From positions 2,191,871 through 2,255,870 of the forward strand of contig JXTC01000004.1 in NCBI GenBank assembly GCA_002914845.1: 64,000 nt of DNA, in the 5' to 3' direction. The translations under genes and the position numbers were made by a program. Each line of letters starts with the position of its first letter. The first letter of the stretch is position 1. Source of the DNA: Trema orientale. Lineage: Eukaryota > Streptophyta > Magnoliopsida > Rosales > Cannabaceae. This document shows positions 22,504 through 33,944 of the stretch, in pieces. The notes beneath the pieces were generated by a model, which was given only the letters and a program-made list of their open reading frames with translations, did not search any database and had not been told where the DNA came from.

Positions 22504-23340
22504 ACTCTTCTTCCACGTCATGCAGTACAAAAAGCTTTTCTGCTCCTCCCACAAGACTTTATCGGGGTTTCGCGGGCATATCATTGATAATTTTGTAGCT
22601 TCTTCAAACTGGCCAGCTCAGGCTCACAAATCAACCATACAGGCATAGTGATTGCAGTATGTCTCAAGCCATGTTTTCTCTTGATTGAGTAGAAATATTC
22701 AAGTCCTTCATCAACTAAACTAGAGTAAAAACAAAGAAGATACTTCAAACTAAAGATTGAGGTTGACCATGATGAGGGTGTCCAACTATCAGGGAAAGTC
22801 CATGATTCTGATATTCAAGTCTTCAGGCATCATTTTTTGAACATCTTATCTGCGTTCTCAATGTTCCCACGTTTCGAATGCATAATTACATATACATGAG
22901 GGCACTTGCTGCAAATGGAGAGTAATCATCAAACCCCTCACAGGTCATGTATCCATGAACCCGCTTAGGTCCTCAGCTGCACGATCAGCGCAGGTGCAAA
23001 AGTCAACTCAATAGGCCGAATCCCTGAACTCACCAGCTCTGAGAACAAAGTAAATCCCTCGTCCCTCCTCCCATCCTGAAAATATCTATCAATCATAGCC
23101 GTCAATGAAATAACATCTCGATCCCCCATCTTACTGAAAATGCACCTGACTTCCTTTATGCTCCCACATTTTCCCCCATACATAAAAACTTAACATGGCC
23201 GCTTAGGCAGGAGGAGGACCACTAGACACAGTGAACTCATTCAATCTCGAATTCTGACTTCTTTGCATCATCCCATATTACTCCGCAGTCTCTTTCTGCT
23301 GATCCTAGCGAACATATCTAAATATCATTGCTGACCAAAA
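22503..23340 (-). pseudogene. Decayed PPR-DYW gene fragment (At4g37170-like)
   Basis: On the minus strand, PPR text can be followed in pieces. SRLNEFTVSS lies near 23230, then MYGGKCGSIKEVRCIFSKMGDRDVIS..TAMIDRYFQDGRRDEGFTLFSELVSSGIRP at 23183-23010. FAASALMYM and a GNIENADKMFKKM-like stretch lie around 22930-22830, and DEGLEYFYSIKRKHGLRHT around 22700. A short piece of the C-terminal region, VLHDVEEE, is at about 22530-22503. Stops, frameshifts and a deletion between the last two pieces show it is dead. It is probably a copy of the gene whose start lies at the left window edge. Confidence 0.75.
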
Positions 23341-23796
23341 AAAATTACCGCATTTCAAAATCTCCGCTTCATCAAGCTTCCCAACTTAAGCATACTCGGA
23401 AATCATTGTATTCCAGGAACACAAATCCTATCAGACATTTCATCGAACAACTTTTAGCTGGAATATATATATATATATTAATTTCCTTTTGGTTTTTTTC
23501 CCTTCTTCAAGTAATAGTTTGGATAATCAACGCAAGCCTTACAACCACAACAACATTGTTTCATCTAACTAATAACAACTCCCCCGAATTTGAGGATCAC
23601 TAACAATTTGAGAAATAAATACAAGCAAAAATTTAGTAAAGTTTGCGACTAAATCTGGTAGAATATGAGACATGATTTCCTCGTAACAATGTTAATAAAA
23701 TAAACCCACCTGACTTACAAATACAGAGGAGGCTCACATTGCATAAACGTGACATAACCCGCAAAATTGTGGAGGAGGGCAATAGATAGAGGTAAC
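23341..23796. other. Gap between the PPR relic and the next RNL tail
   Basis: AT-rich DNA with no recognisable gene. The reading frame at 23328-23603 has no family resemblance. Confidence 0.5.
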
Positions 23797-24040
23797 AAGG
23801 ATAAATTCAACTTAAATTGGCTTACGAGAATCATCATTCCTGAGATCTATGTGTGATGTTTATCAGGAAAAGCTTTCAAGACGTATTACATATAACTAAA
23901 CACAGTCAAGGGTTAGCAGCGCCTTTGGTATAATTTTGTTGATCGATTTTTATTGTTTCTAACTTTCGAGTCCAATGCGTTGTTTCTACTTTGTAATATA
24001 AGCTAATAAAATTTATTGCCTACCTATGGTATTGTATTGT
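23797..24040 (+). pseudogene. RNL remnant C: last codons and 3' UTR only
   Basis: The phrase 'ttcaacttaaattggctta' followed by 'gagaatcatcattcctgag' matches the final codons (VNLNWLENHHS, stop) of the intact genes, but an extra base disrupts the frame. Downstream, the 3' UTR phrases 'gttagcagcgcctttgg' and 'ttgtttctactttgtaa' also match RNL-2. It shows that a further RNL copy once lay between RNL-2 and RNL-3. Confidence 0.8.
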
Positions 24041-24079
24041 ACAACAGAAGTGGGAATTCGATATCTCACAAAATGTCAT

Positions 24080-24205
24080 GTCATTATGCTTCAAATGAGA
24101 ATGCTTGAGTGAATTTATTCATAATGTCCTTATGTTTCAAATGAGAATGATGACATTGAGAATGCTTGAGTGAATTTATTCATAATGTCATTATGTTGTT
24201 AGATG
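24080..24205. repeat. Tandem duplication of about 65 bp
   Basis: The phrase 'gagaatgcttgagtgaatt' followed by 'tattcataatgtc' occurs twice, with flanking 'tcaaatgagaatg' motifs. Confidence 0.8.
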
Positions 24206-24516
24206 AGAATGATTTGTTAAGTGAAGCCTACTTACAACAGGGCCATTTTTTGGTATATAAATCTGATAAGAAATATCAATTAAATTAATAATAATACCAA
24301 ATATTAGGATCAAAATTATAACTTTTAATTTTCAAATAATAATTTTAAGATCTTTCTTTAGTTTTATTTATGAGAATTAAAATGTAACCAAAATTATTGG
24401 AGTTAAAGAGCTCAAATCTGCTCTCTCTAGTCGGCAATGTGGGAGTATTATTTGGGAAATTTTAAAAATCTGAAGGAAAGTTCACAGAAACTCCTAAGAA
24501 ACGTGCCAAAAATCAC

Positions 24517-24704
24517 TATATAAAAAGCAATGAGATTGGAATCTCCTTTTCTTTTCTTTTCTTCTCTTATACCAGTTTTCTCTAACTCTAATTTCATACG
24601 GTTAACGACTTAATGTCTGACCGTTAGTCCGAAGTTTTCTACTACTACTACACCACATATTTTCATGTGTCACCGTTAATAACGTCAGCAAAATTTGTCT
24701 TAGA
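24517..24704 (+). promoter_or_regulatory. RNL 5'-flank sequence fused to exon 3 of RNL-3
   Basis: A TATATAAAA box is at 24517-24525. From about 24575 to 24690 the sequence follows the RNL-2 5' flank (18230-18360), for example 'cggttaacgac', 'ctgaccgttagtc' and 'gttaataacgt'. The next bases are mid-exon 3 of RNL-3, so about 2 kb of promoter-proximal and coding sequence is missing at this join. Whether it drives transcription is unknown. Confidence 0.6.
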
Positions 24705-26492
24705 GAACTGGAAAAATGGCCAACAGATTCATCTATTCTCAATTCCGAGGGTGAACTGCTTTCCCGCCTGCAAAGCATCTTAGATGTCTTGGATGAAGAG
24801 GATGCTATTCTCAAGGAATGTTTCATGGACATTGGCTTGTTTCCTGAAGACAGAAGAATCCCTGCAACTGCCCTTGTTGATATATTGAAAGAAATGCATG
24901 GAGTAAAAGAAGATAATGCAATTACTAACTTTCATGAACTCCACGACCGGAATCTGGCAAGTGTTGTGGTCACAAGGTATGCTGGCTCGTATCATGATTC
25001 CTTGCTCATGATTTTCATTTCGGCGAATTTAATTTCGACTAGTTGCTGCAATTTTATATCATGATGTATCAATTTGATAGAAGTATTATAATGAATTGCA
25101 TAATTTTTTGCATCTTAGTTGAATTTGGATCATATAAAGCCAAAGCAATTGCTTGTTCATTCTACCACACTGCATAGTTTATTGCTAATACCGCTAGGCT
25201 TTACGTTTTGTTTGTCTAACATACATTTCGAGTTCCTTCAACATAAAGGTGCAAGAACAAAGGGCAAATACTTTAACCGAACCCTTATCTGTTACACAAG
25301 ATTGGTATTTATAGTTTCATTTAAAGTGAGTTCTGAGCATTTTAGTTATTGTAAGAGCAGAAAAGACGCGGATGAAGTGGATGACTACTACAGTGAACAC
25401 TTTGTTACTCAACATGATATGCTTAGAGAGCTAGCTATCCACCGGAGCAGGCAGGTTCCAGAAGAACAGAGGGAAAGATTGATTGTAGAAATAACTAGAA
25501 ACAATCTTCCCGACTGGTGGAATGAACAAAAGGAACAACCTTTCAACGCCTGCTTACTAGCTATCTCAACTGGTTGTCCTATCTCCCCAGCATTCTCTCA
25601 AAGTTATACAATTAAAGAGTTGGACCTAATCAATTGGTGACCTTTTAATTTTGCAGATGAATCGTTCTCATCAGAATGGTGCGACATCCAACTCCCTAAG
25701 GCTAAGGTTCTAGTTCTTAATTTTCAAAAAAAGAATCATGTCATACCCAAGTTTGTGAAGAACATGAGCAAACTAAAGGTTCTGATAATCACAAATTATG
25801 GCTTCTTCCCCGCTGAATTAAGCAACTTTCAGTTGCTTGATTATGCGACAAATCTGACGAGAATCAGACTAGAGCGCATTTCAATTCCTTCCCTGAAAGA
25901 AACTCCTGTTATACTGAAGAAACTGCAAAAATTGTCTTTGTTCATGTGTAAAATTGGTCACGCTTTCAATTCTATCAAGATATCAGAAGTTTTTCCAAAT
26001 CTAGAAGAAATAAACATCGACTATTGCGATGATTTGTTGGAACTGCCTGACGGACTCTCTGATCTATTCAAGTTGAAGAAGCTCAGTATAACACATTGTC
26101 ATAATCTGTCTGCACTGCCTGAAGAAATCGGGGACTTGGTTAATCTCGAAGTGTTGAGGCTTAGATTCTGTATCGATTTGGAAAAGATACCAGACTCCAT
26201 CTGCAAACTCTCTAAGTTATTGTTGCTAGACATATCTGACTGCTTCAGCATTCGGAACTTGCCTGGGAACATAGGTCAGTTGCGCAGTTTGAAAAAGCTC
26301 AGCATGAAAAATTGCTCGAGATTGCGGGAGTTGCCTCCATCAGTTTTGGACTTTGAACACTTAAAGGATGTGGTGTGTGATGAGGAGCTAAAAGAACTAT
26401 GGGAGTTTTATTTGCCTGCTGATGCCACTAGAAAGCTAAAGTTGGCCAAGGATGAGGTCAACTTAAATTGGCTTGAGAATCATTATTTTTGA
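24705..26492 (+). CDS. N-terminally truncated NRG1-type RNL (NRG1C-like), RNL-3
   Basis: Coding homology begins at 24705 in mid-exon 3 (ELEKWPTDSSIL). Exon 3 ends at 24976, exon 4 is 25361-25572 and exon 5 is 25657-26492. All four splice sites are canonical, and exons 4 and 5 are exactly 212 and 836 nt as in the intact paralogues. There are no stops or frameshifts. The first in-frame ATG is 24825 (MDIGLFPED), giving 399 residues. The protein would lack the RPW8 domain, P-loop and kinase-2 but keep the ARC2 region, QHD and all LRRs. In Arabidopsis, NRG1C is a similar truncated paralogue reported to restrain full-length NRG1 proteins. This could be a functional analogue or a recent, still tidy pseudogene. 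Confidence 0.8.
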
Positions 26493-27356
26493 GACCTGAG
26501 ATGTCTCCCCCCTTGGAGAAAAGCTTTTTAGACGTATTACGTACAAATAAACAGTCTTCTTGAAATATTTTTGTTGATTGACTGGTTTGTGATGAAGTTT
26601 GTTATATGCTGATGCGAGTCCTAGGCTAGCAGCATTGTTTCTAGTTCGTAATCTGAGGCAATAATATAATATGTTCACCTCAGTTTCTATCTCTTTTCTT
26701 TTTATAATACAATAGAAGCAGGATTTTTGATATCCTTATAAAATGTCAAATTTGTAAATGACATTCATAAAAACATTTTATGGTCATGGAATACTGTTCT
26801 AAAGGACTTTTCTTCAAGGCTGTGGTTAAGATGAAGAATGATTTGGGGAAATTTAAGAAAACTAACGCAATAGGGGAACTTGGTATGTAAATCGATACTA
26901 GAAAAACACTGAACTACCAAATTTTATATAAAAACTGTGAGACAACTGTTGTTACAAAGTATACAAAACACATTTTTGTGACCAAATAAAACAACAGAGG
27001 GGAAAAGGAAAGTACAGGGCCAATCGGAAAGCAATAAATAAAAAGAGGTTCAATGGAAAGGGAGGAATGAGAGGTGGGATTATCCCACTTCTTGTTCATT
27101 CCACTTAACACCACCCTCATAAAGCTCTAAACTTCAAATGCCTCCACAACGATAGGTATAAAACTGCATGTTGTTATGAACATTACTGATGAATCCAAGG
27201 AGCATTTGATGATTCAAATTCCTTAGGGTATCACCTATTCTAACCTATCAAGGACTATCATACATTCCCATAGCTGGTTCTTCAGGCAGCCACAGCTCAA
27301 AAGCAACATGCTTTCATCGGAAGCTTTCCTTTGAAATTACCAGCTTTGTCTGGCAC
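26493..27356. other. Between RNL-3 and the SnRK2 gene
   Basis: The first 460 bp are RNL 3' flank, repeated after RNL-2. From about 26954 the sequence is probably the 3' UTR of the minus-strand SnRK2 gene. No other gene is seen; the frame at 26914-27120 is judged chance. Confidence 0.6.
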
Positions 27357-30300
27357 TCAAATGGCATAGACTATTTCGCCGCTGCTGTCAATGTCTAGCT
27401 CGGAATCAGAGTCTAAGTCGTCCATGTCATAGTCCATGTCCAGGTTGTCTGCCATGTACTGGTTAAGCCCGAGAGTCCCGGCTGCTGGTATCGTGGCCTC
27501 AGCAATAATGTGCATGATTGCATCAATGCTCTGCATGGGTTGGTCAGGCTCTTCGAACGGGCTGCCCATTATATTCTCATCCATTAGGTCTGCAGGAAGA
27601 TTCTTCAGAAACCACTCATGGTTCCTTATCTCGGGAATGGTAATTCTCTGCAAATATATATACATGCAATGACATGAATCTCATAAAAATGATAAATTTT
27701 GCAAATGTGAAAAACTACACCCAAAAATTCTACGGTTGGGATCGTCCAAACCAACAAGGAAAAACATTGACTTCCTTAATCATGGTATATTAGTTTCTAG
27801 ATCCTGATCATTTACAAAAATGTTGTCAAGCGCGGCAATACGTAAAAAGTTCTGTTAAGCGCCAGTCAACTGCTTGACGAATGTTTTATTTAAGAATCGA
27901 GAAAAGCACATAAAGAGGAAAATATATGTCCAATGGTGATCACAAACTGTGAGAATTTAATAATTCGGATTATTTTTGTAAAATTTTACAGAAGATGTTG
28001 TTTTCAAACTAGTTGTCGTTTTTTTTTTTAAATTGAAGTATACAAAGTCTTTCAAAATAACTTATGAATTTCCATATATGAAATTCCCCTTCTGCCACCG
28101 GTTAGGGGTTCGGGTCATGACAAAAAACTTGTATTTGGAACAGAAATAAGCTTTCAGCTTTGTTCCAGTTTTCATGGAATTTGTGGAAGTCCTCACAAAA
28201 GTGCTTTGTTGAGGCAAGCACACAAAATAAAATAACTTCTGACTATAGCAAGATAACCACAAACCAGTGGCAGTGAAGCTGTAATAGCAAGCCCATTCTC
28301 AAGCTTTTCAGCAGAACAAATGATAAAACTCAGGACGGAAAAGTTACTAACCGTAGCAGGATCTGGAACAAAAATTCTTGAAATGAGCTCGCGACACTCC
28401 TTAGATATTTGAACAACGTCCGGGATTGAATACTGGACACTAAGAATTCTCTGCATAAACCAATAATAACTTGTCTTAAGTCCAGAAATGTACATAAAGA
28501 GAATTGACTTCGAAGGGGAAAAAAATTGACATACTTGTATTGTCTTCCGGAAATCCTTTGGTTCATCAGGATCCTCGAAAGGATAAGCTCCCACCAGCAT
28601 CACATATAAGGTTACCCCACACGACCATACATCTGCAATCTGATATTGCAACAGCGTATATTTTATATAAGGAACAGACTGCGGTTTATCAAAACCAAGG
28701 CACATCTATTCTTTTATTTTTCATACTGAAAATTTGAACCTTCATAAGATCTCAAACATTAACGCCATAATAGGCAAACCTGGGACACATACTAAATCTC
28801 AAATTATGTGGATGAAGAGTAAGAAAATAACTTTGAAAGAGTTGGCTTTGATATAAATAACGAAGGTAATCGACCCCTTCATCAACGGCTATAACAAGGC
28901 CAGTTGCATGTGTCAGTAAATTGCGCTTATGAAAGAAAAATAAAAACAGAAACAGGAAGCAGAAAGGTTTTTGTTTACTGCAAGACTTTCTGGATAATCC
29001 TCCTATGCAATATAAGAGAAAGTGCAACGGCTATCACTCCTTGACTCAGTTTGTTAAGTGCAGGATCATCTTCAGATCTAAATCATTGTGGCCTGACCAT
29101 GTGAGTTAGAAACGAAACACTCTAGAAATAAGAAGATTTTTGTTTTCTTTTTTTTTTTTTTAATGCAGTCACAATAAGCACAAAAATCAGGAGGAAAAAA
29201 AACTCTATCAATAAAATGTCACTACGAAGAAAAGAATGTTAGCCAGGCTAGTCATCAATGCTTGGTTCAAGCAATCAATGAATTGTAAATTACATATTCA
29301 CATTTTGTTCACATAATCATCAAACTAATGGCATGTGTGAATTGAAAAATGATTACTGCAATCAAAAATATTTTACCTTGCCATCATACTCTTGCCTCAA
29401 TAGTACTTCTGGGGCTATGTATGCAGGAGTTCCCACTGTGGATTTCGGTTGTGAATGCAGCACCGAGGACTGACAAAATTCCCGCAATTAGGTAAAAAAA
29501 AATGTTTATGATCTACGAGGCTTTCTAATAAAATCAATGTCGTATAAACAAAGAAGAGAGACAGGTAAGAACCTACAGAGATACCCAAGCCCCGAGCAGT
29601 GACGGGGCAAAAGGGTCTTGCTTAACCACTACATACATAAATTTGTTTCGTCAAGCCTGAAATCCTTGTATTAATCCTACAAGCACATAACTCACACCAA
29701 ATGGGCACAAAAGACAAGAGCAGATACCTTAGAGTAACCAAAGTCGCATATTTTCAACCGAGGAGCTGGACTTCCATCCAACAGTGTATTTTCCAACTTC
29801 AAGTCACGGTGACATACTTGCTTCACAAAGTAAAAACAGAAAACATAAACGAAAATCTAGTTGGAAATAAATGACAAAAACAATAAAAATTTAAAGAAAG
29901 GAATGTCAAAAGGAAAAGGCTTAAATACCATTGCATGGCAATAGCTGACACCAGATATGAGCTGTTGAAAAAAGAAACGAGCCTGCACAAAAATAAACAA
30001 CAATATACAGCCTGCAAAATAAAGGAGGAAATAAAGAGGTACCAAGATATGCAAGTATAAACCTCATCCTCACTGAAGCGCCCTGCATTGCATATTCGCT
30101 CAAAAAGCTCCCCTCCAGATGCATATTCCATCACAATAGCTAAATGGGTAGGTGTCAAAATGACCTATGAATTTAGTAAGAATAGCAGTGAATTAAACCA
30201 TAATGGGGGAAGGGTGCGGGGGTTTGGAACATACAAACTTAAAAAGCCAAAACTCAACTGACCTCTTTAAATCTGACTATGTTTGGGTGCCTCAAAGATC

Positions 30301-31300
30301 TATGGTTAATAATTTCTCTTTGAACATTCTCATCAATCTGCAAGTCAGAACACCATGATGAAAAACACTGGCCCGGAGTCTCATCATTACCAGTTCAGAA
30401 TTCTCACAAACAGAATTTAAAAGGTGAATCATATAAGCAAATCTCTCATCATCCTATCTTAGATTTTCAAAAACTACTTAACAATAGCTCGAATTTAAAA
30501 CCCTTGACCCCAATTTCATTAAGGCAATAAAAAAGTTACAATAAACTCTAACTTATACACCCCAAAAAAAGTACACTTTTTAACTCGTCCCACTTTGAAT
30601 ATCAATTAAGGTAACGCATTAAATAAATGAAATTAAGGCACTAAATTTCTCGATGTCCTTCAAGTTAGATGAAAATTCAATCAAGCTCGTGTTAATTAAC
30701 CATTCACGGGAAAAAGTTAAAAAAGACAATTGGTCAACACTTTTTTCTCTTTTTTTCTTTTATGGGTTTTCCGTTTTCCTAAGAATTTAAACTTTTAATT
30801 TTTTTCACGAGACTTTCATTATTTTTATGCAATAAATAACTGAAGAGTATAGTTCGTTAATACCCAAATATTCAAAAATCAACGAAAAACCGAATGCGTT
30901 TGATTTAAATTAAAGAAATTAACGGGCAACCCAAAAAAAAAGAAAAAAAATAAAAAACCCACCAAAAAATTACTAAATCGAGAGACCAATAATTACAACC
31001 AAGAAATACATAAGGGGCAAATCAAACCAGCTTCCATAAATAGAACTACCAAAAAATTAAATACAAATTAAAAACAAAAAATCAGTGATGACAGAAACCA
31101 ATTAAGCAAATTCCGAAACTAACCCTGTCGCCTCGCTCGATGTACTTGACAGCAACAAGCTCCTTGGTCTGCTTATCTCTCATCAGCCTGGCGACGCCGA
31201 AGTTTCCCGAGCCGATATCTTTAACAAGGTCATATCGGTCACTGTCGTGCATGATCGGCAAATCCATACCCGGCCCGATCGTAAGCCCAGCCCGATCCAT
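27357..31300 (-). CDS. SnRK2.3: SnRK2 protein kinase, subclass III (SnRK2.2/SnRK2.3-like)
   Basis: Nine exons, read from high to low coordinate: 31300-31124, 30337-30263, 30164-30063, 29982-29929, 29820-29728, 29469-29377, 28639-28535, 28450-28352 and 27647-27357. All are phase 0 with GT-AG introns, giving 362 residues, the usual SnRK2 length and exon layout. The family is ABA-activated: released from PP2C phosphatases, it phosphorylates ABF transcription factors and channels. The Gly-rich loop GSGNFGVA is at 30-37, the ATP-binding Lys at 52, HRDLKLEN from 140 and DFG at 162-164. The activation loop [11 protein letters not shown] holds Ser173 and Ser177, equivalent to OST1 Ser171 and Ser175. 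The acidic C-terminal ABA box ends [12 protein letters not shown]. The start MDRAG is used; TTG-initiated upstream extension was not accepted. Confidence 0.96.
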
Positions 31301-31573
31301 ATTCACCGAATTCGGATCTTCTTCTTTCTTATCCACCAAACTCGGTCACATCAGATGGACGACTCGGACGAGTAGTTGATGAGATCCGACTCGGCGAACT
31401 CGGATTGAGTCGTCGTGGACTCGGTCAGAGCTCGTCAAGTAGTTTGGTTTTTTCGTCTTTTTTTTTCTTTTTTTTTTTGGGGGGCTTGTGAGGTTAAGAT
31501 TTTTTTCCGTGATCGGCGACGACGGAGATTAATATCCGTATATATGAGGATGAGTATAAGGAGGGAGATGAAG

Positions 31574-31612
31574 ATATTATTATTATTATTATTATGTAAT
31601 TATTAGTAGTAG
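31574..31612. repeat. (ATT)n and (AGT)n microsatellite upstream of SnRK2
   Basis: About seven ATT repeats are followed by four AGT repeats, some 280 bp upstream of the SnRK2 start codon, probably in the 5' UTR or promoter. Confidence 0.95.
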
Positions 31613-31722
31613 TAGCAGCTTTTTGTCAAGGGAGAAATTGATATTGTCAAGGAGATATTTACTAGTTCCAAGACGAATAAGACAGAAGAGGCGTCGCTGT
31701 CATCTGGATTTGAGAGGCTACA

Positions 31723-31738
31723 AAAACGACGTCGTTTT
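31723..31738. promoter_or_regulatory. 16-bp perfect palindrome with ACGT core
   Basis: AAAACGACGTCGTTTT is self-complementary and centred on GACGTC, a bZIP-type ACGT-core site. It lies about 425 bp upstream of the SnRK2 start. It could be a bZIP-binding site, which would suit an ABA-pathway gene. This is inference. Confidence 0.4.
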
Positions 31739-31739
31739 A

Positions 31740-32997
31740 GGGCAATGGTAGGCGGCAATTTTTTTTGGCCTTTTGGCAATTAATTAACCCTGCGGCTTTC
31801 TTAAATAACCGTTATGGCCCCAATTTGGATAATTTTACCTTTTTAGTGCTCCTCACGTGACTTGGAACTTGGGAGCGTTTCCCCCCACTGTATGAGCCCC
31901 CTGGCATTTATCCTGTGTGGTACATCACACTGTGAAGCCCTGTGACTTTAATAATCATCATTCACTAGAATAATGTCTGAAGCACAATTTTTTTTTTATC
32001 TACCAAAATCTTACACCAGATAATGGAAAATGAATTTAATTACTTCAAAATTGTGATATAAAACTAGCTCGTCTGATTGGATTTGAAATCGTCGCTCCCA
32101 ACTCGACCACAACTTTAAGCCTTTTTTTGGAGTTCATTGTTCCACATCGGACCACTAATTTTGTTTCTGGAAAATCATCTTCAATTATAGTCACATACTA
32201 AAACTAATAATTGTATTTTATTTTACCTGATATGCTTGTGTGAGATATGTTCTTCAAATTGATTAATAATAGTATGTCAAAGATGTTGTGTTCCTCCTAA
32301 AAAAAAGTAATTGCTTTAATTATATAAATTTATCGTTTTTGAAAATACATGTTCAATCCAATAATGAATGTAAAATAGGAGAAAATTTGTCGTATAAAAA
32401 GAAGAGTAATTGCTTTAATTATATAAAATTTATCATTCTCGAAAATGCATGTTCAATCCAATAATGAATGTAAAATAGAGGGAAAAATTGTAGTTATTCA
32501 AATTATTTGTAAATTAAATTATGAGAATGAGGATGTGTCCGATTGTTTTGTGGTGGTGACTAGAGAGCAATGATATATCATATATGGTGTAAAAGGGTGT
32601 ACAGAATCGATAGAAATGAGTAGGAATAGGGGTAATTTGGTCAATTCAGTGGTGGACATGACCTAACCTTGGGAACGAAGTAAAGTTTCTGGAAGAAAAA
32701 ACATTGTTTAAAAAGGAAGATTGTACGTCGATATATGAGAGGCTGGTCTCCGTTCATCTGAGGAGTACAAGGAACTAGAGCAAAACCACTAATTACTAAT
32801 ACAAAGGAGAGAACAAGGAACGTAGATCAAAACCGGTAATTACTAATACAAAGGAGAGACTATAACATCCAACGGCTTAGATCAGTCAAACGTCTATGGC
32901 GCATGTACTCGCAACACAGTATCCTTCCCGAACGGTGAGAGGGAATATTTGGTGGAATCTTCTGCCTGATGGAGCAAGGCTGCTGGATAATGACATC
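31740..32997. other. Intergenic DNA with two tandem duplications
   Basis: No gene is seen. A unit of about 98 bp ('gtaattgctttaattatata' ... 'aatgaatgtaaaatag') occurs at 32308-32403 and again at 32406-32500. A second unit of about 50 bp ('aaccactaattactaatac' type) repeats at 32768-32860. Confidence 0.7.
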
Positions 32998-33357
32998 GGC
33001 CCCGTTTGTTTCGCCTATTTGAATGTGTGTATTTGAATGAAAATTGTGGAATGGATTATAATTGGAATGGAAGACATTTGAATGGAAAAAATAGTGGAAT
33101 AGGTTATAATTAGAATGGGAGTATTGGAATGGACCATTCAAAAACACATCTTCCCCTCCATTCTCATCCAAGACACAAAAATCCATTCAAATAGTTGATG
33201 TGACTGATGAACCATTTGAATGGAAAAACTAAATTGTTGAAACAAACACTCATTCCAAAAGACCATTTGAATGGAAAATTTAGAGTTGTTGAAATAAACA
33301 CCCATTCAAATGAATTTTCCATTCCATTGGAATGGAATGGACGAACCAAACGGCCCC
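32998..33357. mobile_element. MITE family M1, copy 1 (360 bp)
   Basis: The ends are GGCCCCGTTTGTTTCGCC at the left and, reverse-complemented, GGGGCCGTTTGGTTCGTCC at the right. The flanking 3-bp duplication is ATC (32995-32997 and 33358-33360). The interior is rich in 'attggaatgga'/'tccattc' phrases on both strands. Two more copies lie at 33945 and 37926. A 3-bp duplication suggests a PIF/Harbinger-type or CACTA-type origin. Confidence 0.85.
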
Positions 33358-33410
33358 ATCGTTTTTTCTGGATACTGGTTCTGGGCCATTTTCTTTAAAT
33401 ATTTATAATA

Positions 33411-33769
33411 GGGATAGTATTATTTTATACATTGTATTTTGACTTTTTGTTCATTTTATACCTTATGTTTTGGTTATTATCAATATTGATCCTTAGATTT
33501 AAATTTTGTTACAAATTTATACCTTAACATCAATTTAGAGCATTTAATTTACCAAGATGATTTAATAAATTTATTCTCGGATTAGTTTTTATATAGTTTA
33601 TTTTTAATGTTTTAAACGGCATTTTAGTAAATTAACTACTCTAAATTGGTGTCAATATATAAATTTGTAACAGATTTCAAATCTAAGGGTCAATGTTAAT
33701 AATAACTAAAGTATATAATATAATTTGAACAAAGTATCAAAATATAAGGTATAAAAATGATAATATCCC
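33411..33769. mobile_element. Mutator-like foldback MITE (359 bp)
   Basis: Arms of about 140 bp are inverted copies: 'gggatagtattattttata' at the left against the complement of the right end 'aatgataatatccc', and 'ccttagatttaaattttgt' against 'tcaaatctaaggg'. A 9-bp direct repeat flanks it with one mismatch: TTTATAATA (33402-33410) and TTTGTAATA (33770-33778). No coding capacity. Confidence 0.85.
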
Positions 33770-33944
33770 TTTGTAATAATAGCAATACTATTAAAAAAAA
33801 TAAAAAACCTCGCCCTATATATATATATACATTAACAGCTTGATAGTTGATTTTTTTTTTTTTTTGTATTTTGTTTTTTTATGTGGACACTTAAGAGTAG
33901 TTGTTTCTGAATTCTAAATCATTTGTTTATTATTCAATAACAAT

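Noticed and set aside
31301..31339. N-terminal extension of the SnRK2 protein ([12 protein letters not shown])
   Set aside because: The frame starts with TTG, not ATG, and SnRK2 proteins conventionally begin MDRA or similar. ATG at 31300 was used.
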